64,000 bases of DNA from Triplophysa rosa (GCF_024868665.1 NC_079898.1:6458096-6522095), one strand, 5' to 3'; numbered from the stretch's first letter, positions 39,191-52,823 are shown. The notes: generated by a model not told the origin, from the letters alone. Translations and numbers: made by a program.

Positions 39191-39544
39191 TCCCTTGATA
39201 AAGACGCCTACCTTCGTTTACGGCACAGTAAAACTACACTCCTGTTGTTCTGTTGCTTTACAGCACCATAATTACACTTAAACAACACATGGTTTTCATT
39301 TGCTTCTCTGATGATGACAACAGCAGAAAGACAGACACAAGCCTTTATCATCTGGAATGGGTATGCGTGTGTAGATATGGGAGCGTGAAAACATTTGTGA
39401 ATGCAAATGTTAGGTAACATCTTGAAAAAAATTGTGTATGTTTTTGTACAGGATGTATAAAAAACTGCACTGCATAATATGAAACGATATAAAATATAAT
39501 GTAGGATAATATGCACAATAACTTATATTATTGGTCATTTAGTA

Positions 39545-39928
39545 GTTCTTTAGATTATGGTCCATTTCTTACTATTAACTATGACTTTTGCCTCAATAAA
39601 CTGCTAATTACTGTTTATAAGGTCGTGTTTAGGTATTGGGAATATAGGATTACAGGATGTAGAATAAGGTCAGACATTAATATGTACGTATGTGTACGTA
39701 CTAATTTATAACCAATAAGCACATGACTTTTGCCTCAATAAACTCCCAATTACTGCTTATAAGCAAACTCTCTCACACACAACATATTTCTTATTCATAT
39801 TTATCAGTCCTTTCATATATCCTTCTGGTTAAACTTTATATTGAGGTACACAAATTGATTAACTACTTGCTTATCAACATGTAATAGTTAGTTAATAGTG
39901 AGAAATGGACCCTAATCTAAAGTGTGAC
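39545..39928. mobile_element. Diverged MITE of the same family as 49353-49613
   Basis: The left end carries CTTTAGATTATGGTCCATTT and the right end the reverse complement of CTTTAGATTAGGGTCCATTT, each followed by CT(T/C)ACTATTAACTA. The middle contains TTTTGCCTCAATAAACT twice (about 39586 and 39729), so part of the element is duplicated internally. No clear target duplication seen. Confidence 0.6.
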
Positions 39929-39929
39929 A

Positions 39930-41720
39930 ATCCTTCTTTACTTTTACTCCAATAGACTTTTGTTTTAATTTTTTAAGTAAACAGAATTAAGCTCCCGCAG
40001 CAGATTCATCTTGAACTACTTAACATACTTATAAACATTGTGGGCAATTTTAGCCTTATTTTTAGTTTTCATAAACTTTTTACTATTAGTTTTTTATGCA
40101 TTTTGTATTAAAACTGAATCAACAGTGATGTCTGCATTTGTTAACTGTAATGGGGTCTTCATTTTTGCATTTTTTTTTATATTACATTTTATTTACATTG
40201 CGATCTACCATTTCTTTCTTGAACCATCCATAGCTGCTTTTTACTGCAAAGAAAGCAAATAAAAAAAAAGTCAGAATTGGTTTCTGTAAGCAAAACTTAT
40301 TTTTATTTTTCATTTCATTTTGTTTTGTTTGGGCTGAAATATGATGCATGTTCTTTTTACCACATATTACACTCAAGAAAACAACTATGGCACTGTCAAG
40401 TGAACCAAAACAAATAAACAAACATAAACAATACACGATGACACAGCGGGAATGGCAGGGGTCAAACTCCTTTTACCATCCGACCAGCTGACAGAATATC
40501 AACTTGGGTCATTTCTTGACCACTTCCTGCTAGCAGGCTGCCTTAATGTTTACACAAATTCTGGCTCAGCTTAATGAAGCAACATCTACTCAAGTAGTGC
40601 AGATATCTGCCAAAAGCTGTCCAGCCCATAGCAGACCCCTCTGCCTGCCTAACAAGCCCCAGAAAGACACTTTGTAAACACTTCCCTCCAGTGCTCTTGA
40701 GAATATGACATGAACTATTCGAGCAATGCTCTCTTAACAGTTTCATACACCAGACAACTGTTTAGAAAGCCAAGCCAAAAATGCACGCCGGCAGATGTCA
40801 GATGTTGCTGCGTATTCACAATCACGCACGCTGCAAAACAAACCTGACCACTATTTCATCCGAGCGAGACCTTTTCTCTAGTTGGGCCCGTACAACACAC
40901 ATGAGTGGGGGGGATGAAGAGGGACGATAAGGGGCAGAATCATTAACGGCACTCCATTAAAGTTTTGGGGAGGATTGAGCCTCAAGGACTGAGGAGAGGT
41001 GCACTCTGGGATGCTCTCGACTAAAAGTTAACCGTGTCTATTTGGCCCATACAAAAGCCATTTTAGGGAAAGCTGGACTCTGACTCCACGACTTCAGATT
41101 AGGTGGAGTGATAGGATTAGTCCTTAATGACTCGGACTTTGAAGACAAAGAGAGCCTCAGCAAAGAGGCTTAGATATGGAAGAATTAACAGCGCCCCAGC
41201 AGTGCCCTTGCCCCTCTCTCCCTCTCTCCCTCTCTCTCTCTCTTTCTCTCATCTTTTCTCTGTTTCTGCCTCTCTGTTTGCGCTGCAGTGCAGGTAGAGG
41301 TCACAGAGGGCACAGGGTGACTGCACAAAGCAACGGTCTGTTTCAAAGCAGCTGCGAGCGTGTCCACTAAATACTACACACTAAAGCTCCAGAAACATTT
41401 ACAGATGGGCCTGCACCAATAAATGCAAGCAGCCGGACTCCATTACATGTCCAAAATGTTGCATTGTGAAACTACTATCCTGTCCTCAATATACCTTCAC
41501 ATATGCTAAGAAAGTCTGACACCGATCAGGGTCTGAAATTCCTAGCTACATCCTTACAAGTTATATGTTTAAAGAATCAGATGCCTATGCTTTTTATCAT
41601 TTCTACACAACCTTGCCTTTCTTCGTGAAACATTTAGGCTAAGTTGATGCTTGTAGTAACCAATATCGGTTCATTTGAGTAAATAAAATAAAAAAATACA
41701 ATAATATAAAAGAAAAAATG
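39930..41720. other. Upstream intergenic block, no gene found
   Basis: AT-rich at 39.9-40.4 kb and unique balanced DNA at 40.45-41.2 kb that could hold conserved elements. A CT repeat at 41.2 kb. No coding signature. Confidence 0.5.
41211..41250. repeat. CT-rich simple repeat
   Basis: Imperfect CTCTCC and CT units. The open frames overlapping it on both strands reflect the repeat. Confidence 0.9.
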
Positions 41721-41722
41721 AA

Positions 41723-41945
41723 GAGTTTGGTTCCAAAATGAGATTTTTATAATTTTTCAAAAATCATGTTTTTTATGGTGGATTCCAATTAATATCAATC
41801 AAACTGCAGTTGGTTTGTTTTGATTTAAGCCATAAATACTCAAAAAAATACAGCTAACTAACACAATAAAAACATGATAACACAATAAAAAACATGATTT
41901 TTGAGTTTTTTAAAAACGGAGTTATCTCATTTTGAAGCCAAACTA
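41723..41945. mobile_element. Palindromic MITE (GTTTGGNTCCAAAATGAGA ends)
   Basis: Left end GTTTGGTTCCAAAATGAGA and right end the reverse complement of GTTTGGCTTCAAAATGAGA. Inner arms carry AAAATCATGTTTTTTATGG and AAAAAACATGATTTTTGAG, so most of the element folds back on itself. About 220 bp, AT-rich, non-coding. Confidence 0.6.
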
Positions 41946-42289
41946 ATAATTAATAACATTAAAAAAAATCTAATTTATGAGTATCTTTGTGTTTTTTTTT
42001 AGGAAAAACAAAACTGAGGTACACTTGCAATGAACTGAAATGATATTGCACGTTGTTTAAAAATGTTTGACTAATAGTGTAATTGTTATAATTTTCTCAC
42101 ACTTTTGATAAGGAAACAAGTATCTTGTATCTTGTTTAGATGATGGTTAAATATTTGTAGAAAATAACATTTTTTTTTTTGCGTAATGCATATTGTACAA
42201 AGTTTTTTGGCATAATGTGCTCATAGCTCCATTTAACACATTTGATCATGTGTTTTGAGCAGATTTCCACCCAAATCAACACAGAAAAC

Positions 42290-42590
42290 ACTGAAAGAAG
42301 ACTCCGTCTGCGGCTGGAAATAAATCAGGAATGATTTGTCCAAAGCGCATGAGCGTATGCCGGCATACCACATCATTTACCACTTTATTTCATTTCATCT
42401 GACTATAGCCAAGATTAGTTATTGATTACCGAGCTTTTAAATTATTCTCAAGCAAAAGTCTAACAGCACAGTCATTATGGATCGCCTATTGACAGAGCTC
42501 AGTATTTCATTCCATTTTCCTGGCCATGAAGCCATCATGCAGAAATGCTCTCATAATAAGATGGAGGATTGTTTTATGACTTCTGCACAC
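42290..42590. promoter_or_regulatory. Candidate conserved non-coding block, upstream region
   Basis: Unique sequence with GGAATGATTTGTCC near 42329 and GATTAGTTATTGATTACC near 42412, between AT-rich repeats on the left and a less distinctive region on the right. Assigned by eye only. Confidence 0.25.
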
Positions 42591-43070
42591 TCTCATTAAC
42601 CTTTTTGCTGAAGAAAGTAAATAACAGTGCAGGGAATTTTTTGTTGTCTGTATTTGTGAAGTCAACGTACTTGACTATAAAGTGGGTTTTGTTGATCCTG
42701 TGATCATCCTGTGTTGTTTTTGCAGAAATCATGTTAATTGCAAACCAGAACCAATAGAGAAAGCACAAATAACAAGCCAGAAGTAGTGTGTGTGCTTATG
42801 AGATTGGCTTTGCCTGCTTAATAGGGCAAAAGGCAGCAGGGCTGGGTCAACACCAGGGGTTTTAGTACCCACAGTGTCAGAAAGCCTCGGGTGAGTTTAT
42901 CAAAGTGTAAAATGCTTAAACCAGCAGGGCAACACAATCCGTGTTGCACAGCGTATAAATCACCATATATTCTTATTTACAGGGTTGCAGCTAAGCCCTT
43001 GTTATGAGTAAATACATCCCCTGGCAGTGACTGTCTCGGGGTTCATGGGAGAAATAGACAGCAAAGGAGA

Positions 43071-43127
43071 GTGTGTGTGTGCGTGCGTGCGTGCGTGTGT
43101 GTGCGTGTGTGCGTGTGTGTGCGTGTA
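43071..43127. repeat. Mixed GT/GC microsatellite
   Basis: GT units with interspersed GCGT units (GTGCGTGCGTGC pattern). Alternating purine-pyrimidine throughout, so able to form Z-DNA. Confidence 0.9.
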
Positions 43128-43589
43128 CAGGAAACAAACCACTCAGAGGAACTAAGTAAAGATCAGGGCGAATAAAGCACTTGCATACAATACCTCTAAA
43201 GGATTTGTCTAAATAGATGGAGGCCTCTTGCTTTTGGAGGTTCAATTGATTTTAGTTTAAAGCTATTTCGCTAACTCACATAACAGGGTTTTAGAAAACT
43301 GTTAACAGCCGGTTTAACAACACTAACTTCTCCATTCAGAGAATGTTCTTTTCAACGAAACATACAGTAGATTTACCAAACAAAACACAAAACCAACCGT
43401 TTTAATGTCAGACTAGTTGTTGTTTTCAATAGCGTCCTTCTCACATATGCTCACATAATGTAGCTGAAGGGAAAATAAGTTGGAAAAATAAAAGTTTCAT
43501 ATTTTGAAACCTCAAAAGTGTTGGCACACACAAGAGAGGAAAAGTTGGCCTTAATTCCATCTCACGCTGAAGACTTTGCATTTTAACTT

Positions 43590-43970
43590 TAGTAGGCTCA
43601 GTTGGCTGAGGTCCTCTCGCCCGTAAATTGGATATTAGAGGGCGATATAAAAGAGGCTATGTGTGCTCTCCTAGCAGGGAATTATTGCATCCAATATCCC
43701 ATCCGCCTGTGCAGATCCTCATCTAATAAAGGCGCAACTATATTGGTCTTCAACTTTATGAAGCTCCATAGTAACACGCATACAATGGGATTTGCCGGGT
43801 CTCTCAAGCAGGGCTAAGGACAATGCAGATATCATTGCATTCCTCTGCTCTTTAAAACCCTCCAATTTACATATAGGCATCCAACAGTAAAGACACGCTA
43901 TCTGGATAAAGTTCAATGAGGAGCTTGACTGTTTTAGAGCGGCGTGCTTGCTCTTCATCTTTTGCGTTGG
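43590..43970. promoter_or_regulatory. Candidate conserved non-coding block, upstream region
   Basis: Unique block with no simple repeats and several complex motifs (e.g. AAATTGGATATTAGAGG near 43625, ATCTAATAAAGGCGC near 43721). Composition is balanced. Assigned by eye only. Confidence 0.25.
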
Positions 43971-44569
43971 TACGGCTTTAGTCCAAGACCCTAGGTCCTC
44001 TGTCCTACACCCAAACCCAGCCCCCGCCGTCAGTAATCCTAAAAAAGGCCAACAGCATCAGAGAGTGTGAAATTAAATACATTACAGCATTAGGGATTAA
44101 AGTGTTTTATGGGCAGTTGCTCATCCACATCAGACTTTAGCTTTTTAAACCCTAACATTTGATCTGGGTTAGGAACCAATGGCTGAGAAAGGACTTGCGC
44201 CATTTGTAGGGCCCACAAGGAGGGAGAGAGGTATAGAGAGTTTGTGAATCGCTGTAAAAGAGAAGCCGCGCACACTCTTGGGAAGAGAGTATTTACAGCT
44301 GATCCTGTTTCTAGTGGAAAAAAGCAAACTGACGAAATCTCCTGCCTCGGTTAAGCTGCGCTGCTTTTCCTAAGTGTGTGTAACTGAGGGGTTTCCTTGG
44401 CACTTCTGAAGAGTGCTGGAAAGAGACACTCTTAAAATAAATGAGCTCGAAACATTTGAAAGGCAAAATAATAACGTAATTAATTCATCAGCATGGAGAA
44501 ATATCTTTAAATGTGTACCTCGCGATACAATCGGACTCTACAATTAAGGTGTAAGATCTAAAGTCAACC

Positions 44570-44765
44570 TTAAATTCTGCCATTTACTCACATTACTCAC
44601 TCGCTTTCATGTCCTGCCATGCCTACAGTATATGGCTTTCTATGTTCTGTGAATCTAAAGGAGATGTTTTGCACCTTCTATACAATGAATGTACAAAGTG
44701 ACCAGAGTCTGACAAGCTTCAAAAAGTACAAAAAGTGCCATCACAATAAAACTAGCCCATAGATA
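44570..44765. mobile_element. Degraded copy of a related palindromic MITE subfamily
   Basis: Contains ATTCTGCCATTTACTCAC, TATGGCTTTCTATGTTCTGTG and TCTGACAAGCTTCAAAAAGT, matching another subfamily of the same fold-back group. Only one half is readable. Confidence 0.45.
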
Positions 44766-47700
44766 TGTAATTTCAAGGAAATTTGACTAATTTTCACTGA
44801 AATAGATCAGCAATAGGTCTCAAATGTACCCATATGCGAATCACATATGCGATCTCTTTAAATAATTTCTTCTGGACTTTATTGAGATTTAATGGCGAGC
44901 AAATGGAAACTTTTGCTCAAGTCTCATCTGCATCTCAGCTATTTCCCCTAAGACAAGAGGCAGAAATCTAACAAATGTCTCCATTAGAGTTTTAGAAGAG
45001 ATCTCAATAATGTCTCAAACTGAGCTCAGATTTGTCAAGTCTGCAATCAAAAGTCAATATTATTTAAAATCTCAATACGAACTCAGATTATTTTACCTCT
45101 ACAATCTACATTCATTTACAATTCCATACTGTATTTTAACAATTGCCTTAATTGTTTATATTTGTATTCCTAAGCAAATTTGAGGCTGAATTGATACTTC
45201 AATAAAATATAACGTAGAACTCCATCAAATCCCCAGAGTTCTGAAAGAGCAACCCATGAAGAATACATTTTTCTTACACAAAAGCTTCTGAAAAAGGCAC
45301 AGGGGCTGACACGTGCCATGCCGGAAAATTAGGTTTGAGAGCTACAGGGTGACGGCAAGAAAAATCAAGCTTGATATGTGGCTCAAAATCCTTATCTGAA
45401 TTGACACAAACAGCTAGCACACTTCCTACCATGTCTTAATGGCCACTTCCTATCCGCTTTGAGAATGGCCTAAGATGAGAAGAGCTGTGATTATCCAGGA
45501 AACTTGTTCCTCTCCCAAACTCCCACTGTCAGGCTGGCACCAATCTTTTATCTTTCCCAGGAAGAAAGACATTTGTCCTAGTCACATTCCATGACGAAAC
45601 TTCTGGGTTTTGTTTTAGTTTGAATCTGCAACATCATTTATCAATCTAAACATGCACACATCTTAGCCTGGTCAACTCAAAATCAAACCCAAACCGGGAA
45701 CAATCCGGTTCCTTTTGTGAATGATGATCTACATCAGACTGTTAACCGTTGTCCAGAGTGCTGGATGGGGTTGATAGGAAACCGGAGGAGAGAAATGGCA
45801 GCTGCCTCTGAAATCGCCGTTCGGGCTTCTAATGAAGCTCTTGGGACTCAACTCCAAACTCCATTAATTGGTCTGGACTCATTTCAAAAGGTTCAAATCA
45901 AAGCCTCATATGAAGGGTCACAATGTTTACTTTGATCATCAATATCAATTTACACATCATATACAGACGTATCGCTTTACAAGTGTGTGCAATTCAAGCT
46001 GAAACGCATGAGATCCAAGGTAATGTCATTGAAAGGCATTCAGACTAGACTACACACCGTATTCTGTTCAAGGCTTCACTGTCAGTATTTGATACGAGAT
46101 GGGAAAACGTTTTAAAAAAGCTAAATGTCACATGCAAGATATCATGACCTTAGAGGGGCAGATTGGAAGCATTCGATTCCACGGATTACAATGCTTATTC
46201 AGAGCGCGCGGAGGTAAAATATGAGAGGATCTTTAATCTTCTCTCTATGGTCTCTGATCCTTCGCTGCTGTCTGTTGGACTGAAGGATTTGATTTCACCT
46301 TCTCCAGAGCAGAGAGCAGTCTCTGTCACTGTAAGACCGGGAGCCGGGGCAAGCTGGGGCCACCCACTCAAGTAGAAAGGCATCGGGAAATTGCGTAGTG
46401 GGGAAGGCTTAGATACCTTTCCCTGAGGAGTAATACGGGCAGATGGAAGGGGCTTGGCTGAGATCTGCTTGGATTCCAGCCCAGGCTTGCGGTCCAGAGT
46501 AAAGGATGAATGATCCAACAAGAGGCCATGTCGTGTGAACTTAAACCACTCCGCTTTCCCCGTTTTCTCATGCCTGATGACATACCACTTTCAGGATCGA
46601 ATTCCTGGCGAAGAGTCCAGGGTGCATTGTCTAAACAGAACAACACGGCAAGTGAACAACACACTTTTAACCCTTGTACAGTGCCCATTAAAAACAGCCT
46701 AGAATATCTAGGTGTCAGGTGGGTACACTACCCCAGGGATTTATGGGAGAAAGTGCAAACAGGGTAAATCCCAGAGGATTAACTCGATTACTAGACCGAA
46801 CAGGATTACTGCGAGTCAACTCCAACACGTTTTGCCGCTTTCACCTGACAGGGGCATAAACAGTACGCAGATACCCTGCCAAACATGTCTGCGGGATTTA
46901 AAGCCATAAGCAGGTTTCTACAGGTGACAAGTCAATTATTCTCTTCCAATGTAAACATGATTGGGGAGCCGACACCTATCCACAACCGAGCGTGTTGGCG
47001 GAGCCAACAGCGGCACACAAACACCGGCAAGTACGCACAAACCAGATAAATGAAATATCAACAAACAAGCACCGGGCCTTGGCAGTGCCTGCTGGAGAAA
47101 TCCAAATGAGACTGTATAATGTGGGCCTTCATGGGATACATCCATGGCATTCCCCTTCACATTCCCATTCTTCCCGTTAGAATTGAAGGATTATGGGAAG
47201 GAAGTGCTTTGATTAAACACAATGGGCATCTATCCTCTGTTGATTTGAGGGATTCGGGAGTAAAATCCCTTACAAAACCCAATACAGAGAGGGGAGGGGG
47301 GCGTTGTGTGCAAAGGGAGGGAGATGAAGGGGAAGAAAGATGCTCCCCTGAAATGCACTAGCTCCTCTGCGTCTCTGTGAACGCTTTGAAAAAAGATGCT
47401 TCAGATCTCCATTTCTCACAGGTGCCAAGTGGGTAAGTCCTGCACCATCCCGTAAAGCCTTGTATTGATTATCACTAATTTTATCATTATCGAGTGGCCA
47501 TGTGGATGTGATCCCATGTACAAACCTGATCGGCGAGTTTGCGAGCTTGTGATTGTTTCGTCCTTGCGGTTTCGTGCGAGTAACAAATAATCGAATAACA
47601 CACCAACAGGGAATGCAGACTAGCAAAAGCAGCCTGATATCAAAAAGGTGTTCAGCTGTGTTGCTCATAAACAGGGTCTGTAAGACATAATGACAGTGTA

Positions 47701-49344
47701 TACAAAAGACAGCACCGCACAAACAAAACCCTTGTCATTTATTGTTTGCTTGAAATAAATAAATAGCTTAAGAATCAGGAACAGAGCATATTCGTTTATT
47801 TCGTTCGATGTTCACATTATTAGCTTGATCTCAGTTATCTACTCAAGGAGAAATCCCATCAATCATGCATCGCCCTAATCCAACCCTCACACTCACCTTC
47901 CGAAGTCCCCTGTCCTGTAGTCCAGAGGAATGTAGAAAACACAGATAAAGTCCAATTATTTCATGCTGGTTACCTCATGTCATCATTAAAGCACTTTGAG
48001 CCAACTTTTTCACCTTGGTTTTAGGTTACAATCTTTTCAAATAGTGACCCAGGTCCTGCCTTGTCAAGACCCCTTATCCCAAATGAATCATGAGGTCTTG
48101 TAAACAGTGCAGTGATCCAGTTTCTTGAGGCAGTCGGGCTGTGAGGGGAAAAAAAGGGGATTTGCAATGGATTTACACATATACAGTTTCAGCTAAGTTC
48201 CCCAAGGTCGGCCTGAGAGACCTTCACCCGTCAGTGCCTTAAACAAGGCGTTTACCACCCAGTCTCTTCCTGGCCATGGCACATACGGCGGGCCAGAAGG
48301 AGGGGGTGGGAGCGGACGGGGTGTCCCACACATCAAACGCATGTTCTCATTTAAATTCTTCTGTGCGTGCTGTGGGATTTCATTTAATGAGCTGAGAAGC
48401 GTTGTTAGACAGCTGACTCCGGAGTCGAGTCCACTGAAGGAGACGCAGGCAGACGGATCTCACCTCCAAAGCAGAATTGACAAATGCACACACTCGAGAA
48501 TGCTTTCTCTCAGTCTGCGAAAGATCAGGCAGATCTTAGCATTCTTAGAGAGACGTTAGAAACATCCCTTCGCAGTCAAGAGAACAGTCAGTGTTTCTCT
48601 AGTTTCATGACTCTGGTTCTGATTTGAGGCTTCGCTGCTGGTGGCTGCAGTTGGTCTATTGTGCGCTAAGCACAGCAGTGTAAAGTAGACCTGAGCCGAA
48701 CGCGAAGCACAGGAGGTGGACCGCGCAAGGTGAGCACAAGAGGCTCTTCTGTTCCGGCGGACCCATCCCGGGCCTCTGCCAGGGCACTTTGGCAGCTTGG
48801 TGCTTCCCCGGGGCCCGAGCACCGGAGCCTGCCCAGTCTCGCCCTACCACAGCAGCTGCCAGCTCTCAGCCTCACAAACACACACACACTCCGGGGAAGC
48901 TCTAGCGCTTTCTCCCCGCACATTCAGACTAAACCCTCAAATCTGAAAACTCTGTTTCCTGAGTCTGACACCACTAAGCCTCCCTTTGGCAAGGGCTTTT
49001 TTCCTTCACTGTTTTCTTTTTTCTGCTTTCCATGAACGTCATCTCTCTGCAGGAAATGATACCCCACATTCTTGACTGCTTGGCTCTGAACAGGACTGTG
49101 CAACAGAAGGAGACGCACCATATGAGAAGAGCGAGGGTCTGGATGAATTGTCTCTTTTTCATTATCTCTGTGTGTATCTTCTCTGTATCTCCAACTTCTT
49201 TCACTCTGACTTACACACACATACTGTACTTTCACACGCTCACGCACATACACATGAGAATATGTGAATATATTCTGAGAATATACTGTGTGCCTGCTTG
49301 AATATAGAAGACCTATAGTACGACTTAAGTTAACCAAACTGTTT
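44765..49344. other. Upstream intergenic block, no recognised gene
   Basis: Mostly unique sequence with balanced stretches (45.4-45.9, 46.1-47.7, 48.2-49.1 kb). A stop-free minus-strand frame of 132 codons runs 46590-46195. GC-rich DNA at 48.6-48.9 kb has several overlapping open frames on both strands, typical of composition rather than coding. No family recognised. Confidence 0.45.
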
Positions 49345-49352
49345 ACATATTT

Positions 49353-49613
49353 GGTAACACTTTAGTATAGGGACCAATTCTCACTATTAACTAGTTGCTT
49401 ATTGGCATGCCTAATATTAGCATATTGGCTGTTTATTAGTACTTATAAAGCAAATGTTCTACATGACCATATTCGACTTCCCTAATCCTACCCAATACCT
49501 AAACCTAACAACTACCTTACTAACTATTAATAAGCAACAAATTAGGAGTTTACAGAGGCAAAAGTCGTAGTTAATGGTTTATTAATACTGAGAATTGGAA
49601 ATAAAGTGTGACC
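49353..49613. mobile_element. Small hAT-like MITE with perfect 8-bp target duplication
   Basis: Left end GGTAACACTTTAGTATAGGG and right end the reverse complement of GGTCACACTTTATTTCC, both continuing into CAATTCTCA(C/G)TATTAA, giving imperfect inverted repeats of about 40 bases. ACATATTT flanks both ends (49345-49352, 49614-49621). The internal sequence matches a MITE family I recall as common in fish genomes. 261 bp, non-coding. Confidence 0.75.
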
Positions 49614-49648
49614 ACATATTTTTATTGTTTGCATCTTTAAAAGTAAAT

Positions 49649-49930
49649 ATGTGACCCTGGATCACAAAACCAGTCATGAGTACCACGGGTATATTTGTAG
49701 CAATAGCAAACAATACATTGTATGGGTCAAAATGATACATTTTCCATGAAGATATTTTAAAATTTCATACCGTAAACAGATCAAAACTTTATATATTCAT
49801 TTATGTATACTTAACTTTATATACATTTATACACAAAAGGGGATTTTCTCAATATTGTCCTACTATAACAAACCATACATTAATGGAAAGCTTATTAATT
49901 TAACTTGCAGATGATGTATAAAGAATTTTT
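49649..49930. mobile_element. Cyprinid-type dispersed repeat (TATGTGACCCTGGA family)
   Basis: Starts TATGTGACCCTGGATCACAA and carries AAACCAGTCATGAG, TTTGTAGCAATAGC and CATTGTATGGGTCAAAATGA, which I recall from an abundant cyprinid element. The far inverted end is missing or decayed, so this is a partial copy. It starts 36 bases after the neighbouring MITE. Confidence 0.6.
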
Positions 49931-50979
49931 GTTTTAAAATAGTCATAATTATAATAATAATTTTTGGAGACATTTAAAAAAATCACAAAGCCATTGCACA
50001 AGTCATACATGCTATTTTATTAGCAGTGTTTTTGTATTCGGTATTGTATGCAACATTATTTTTCCTTGGAGTGTGTGAATGCACACACACTCCATGCCAT
50101 CTATGTAAAACGGTTTTCCATATTACACGAAAGAAAAAAAATGCCTGTCAACCTGTGAAGTCCATGTAGTGTTTTATTAGTCAATCTTAGAAGCTCTGGT
50201 GTTAATCTCCACCCTGCAGGGGTGAAATGCATTCACAAATTCCAATTAAACACTGTTAGGCTGATGTTTGTCGCATATTGGCTAAGCCATGAACGACAAG
50301 ATTCCATACTATAACCAAACACCACTAACAATCCATAACAAGAGGAGGTATTAAAATAATAATGAAAAAAGATAACGAAAAGACCACGCGCAGCCACAGT
50401 ACTTTGCATTCACTTTCATTCAAAGTACTTCATATAAATGCCGCTTAAATAAACAAGTGAATGCAAGCACATACAGAATAATTATGTCTACGGATTTGGA
50501 GAGCTCTGTCCTGCAAATGCAAAAATGTATGAAAAAGTAGAAAAGATAGTATATCTTAACATTCTGCTTATTTATTTATTCTGCTGTATTCACAACAGAA
50601 GCACTTGTCCTGTTACTCATACATGTATGTGTACTACTGAAATAATACATTTATAATAGAATATAATAGAGCTTGTTTGCATCGAAGCATTCTGTCAACG
50701 AGCCCTCGGACTCCTGAAACAAATCAAATGTAAATCAAATGCAACTTCCACCCATATTGTCCCTCTATGAGCACCTGCTAACACATTAGACAATTTGACA
50801 GCAGCTCTAGATAATAGGCTTCATAGAATAAAGCAGATATATGAGCCGCGTGTTTCACGACATCTGTGTGTGTGGGTGCGTGTGTAAACAGACAGGACGA
50901 GGGTGAGTCTGGTCTAACAGTGTCAACACAGAGACATCTCTATTGGGTGGCTCTGTTGTGCACTTGCTTAACAGTTTCC

Positions 50980-51300
50980 TGGCAAAGCCAGTGCAGATTC
51001 TTCAGAGATGACGCATAAAAGGGAAGCTATGGCGTGACATTAGGCTACGATTAAAATCCAAATTACAGTCAGATGATAAAGAGGGGATTTGCTTTCGCCA
51101 TGCGTGCGCTGATTTGTGGCTTGGAGAAATCCAACGTGACTTGTAGTGGACGTGACGGGGATGTCTTTCCATTAATGCCTGCCGATCTCTCCATTAATGA
51201 CTGCCTTTGATGGTTTGATGGCGGAGAGCGGCACTATCGGCTTAAGAAAAGGACAGCAAAGATAACTGATGTACTGTTGAATCTACGTTGAATTAACCAA
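50980..51300. promoter_or_regulatory. Candidate conserved non-coding block with repeated CCATTAATG
   Basis: CCATTAATG occurs twice about 22 bases apart (near 51169 and 51191). Homeodomain-type ATTAA cores lie in otherwise unique, balanced sequence with no repeat family I know. Enhancer role is inference. Confidence 0.3.
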
Positions 51301-52793
51301 CTCGCATCGATTTAACATTAAATCAATTCTTTTTCCCATCTGCGTGTCGAAAATTTGCTCTGTTCTTTACGATTTCCAAAGTGACCCCTCCAGTGGCCTG
51401 AAGCTGGAGCTTCATTTCTGAAGATGCTGGTAAGTCTCTGAAAGCTCAGCAAGATTTCCAGAATTCTGATGACTCAAAACACACAAATAGCTTCCGAATG
51501 CATGTATGGAGATACGATGTAACATGCAATATGATATTTTGATCAAGAAAACCAACCATAAACCCAATCATGGTAATAGTGTGTTATTACATGAACATGA
51601 AAGCACAAACCTTTTCCACAAAAGTTTCTTGCAAATGATACAAACCTCTCCAAATTCTTCATGTTGCAGTATGGTTAGCACAAAATAACTTTCTAAATAA
51701 ATAACATTGCTAAAAGTTACATCATCTGGGGGGTCTTTACGTTTTCATTTTTTTTCATTATTATTATTATAAAAGCATTCAAATGCAATTAATATATTAA
51801 TAATGTTAGATCCATGCTTTTGTTTATTCATATTTTATTTAATAATTATTTGAATGATTATTTTTACACTTACATTGTATCACAAATGGCATTTTTGTGT
51901 CATCACATTCCATCTGGGTTGGTCACAAAAACAAGGTTTCAGAAGTGGCTCTCATGTCATTCTAACCCAAAGCTACTATCCTAGCTCCCTCTGGTGGCTA
52001 TTACAAATTAGTAAGTGAAAATGTTCGCCCTCCAGTGTCCCATTCTCAGTCAGTGAGCTGTGTTCATACTGAGGTCATCACTGAGATAACACTACTCACT
52101 CTTAGTCAAATCCGACATGTGATTATACACACACACCCTTCAGGGACAGAACCGTTGATAGCCAGGACCACGACACGCAAGCCAAAACGAAATCCCACAC
52201 TCACACTAGTTTGATATGGTTATGTCCACATTCCAATATACTGTATATACAAAGATTATTCAACGTGACATTTTAAAAAGTCTCACGCTTACAGACGGCT
52301 TGGCTGATTGCTCCACGAGGTGTTTAGTCTGAGCAGACACAGAACAGGCAGAGGTCTGTCTGGAGGACCGTCTTTCCCCCGGAGGCTTGGTCATGGTGGT
52401 GCTCCTCACCTACTGCATCATTCAGAGGTTGTCTAGATGCAAATACCTTGTGACTTACACCGCACAACACACGCGGCTCCTACCCCGCAGATCGCAGCGG
52501 GGAAACACGTGTTCACTGTCAGCCTAAAGCCCTAAAGAAACTTGACAACGTTTTAACCCATCTCCCAGTGAAACAAGCAGATACGCTGGCACGCCCATCC
52601 GGTCTGGCTGAGGATGATTCATGACAATGCACGATCAGAGAGCTCCAAAAAAGAAATAAAAACACGTACGTACGATGAACGAGTATTCCCATGTGCTTAT
52701 ACAGCTATTCGGTGTGAAGTGGCCCGAAGTGTGCGATGTCAATCATTCTGATTGGCAGGCGTATGTCAGAAGTGGAAAATGTCACATGGAAAA

Positions 52794-52823
52794 AGAGAGA
52801 GAGAGCGAGAGAGAGAGAGAGAG
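52794..52823. repeat. GA microsatellite
   Basis: GA units with a single GC interruption. Confidence 0.9.

Noticed and set aside
47270..47722. 150-codon minus-strand open frame
   Set aside because: No recognised motif and overlaps other open frames in the same region; no evidence for transcription from sequence alone.
48556..49035. Overlapping 60-137 codon frames on both strands in GC-rich DNA
   Set aside because: Several frames are open at once, which reflects composition; no domain or splice pattern.
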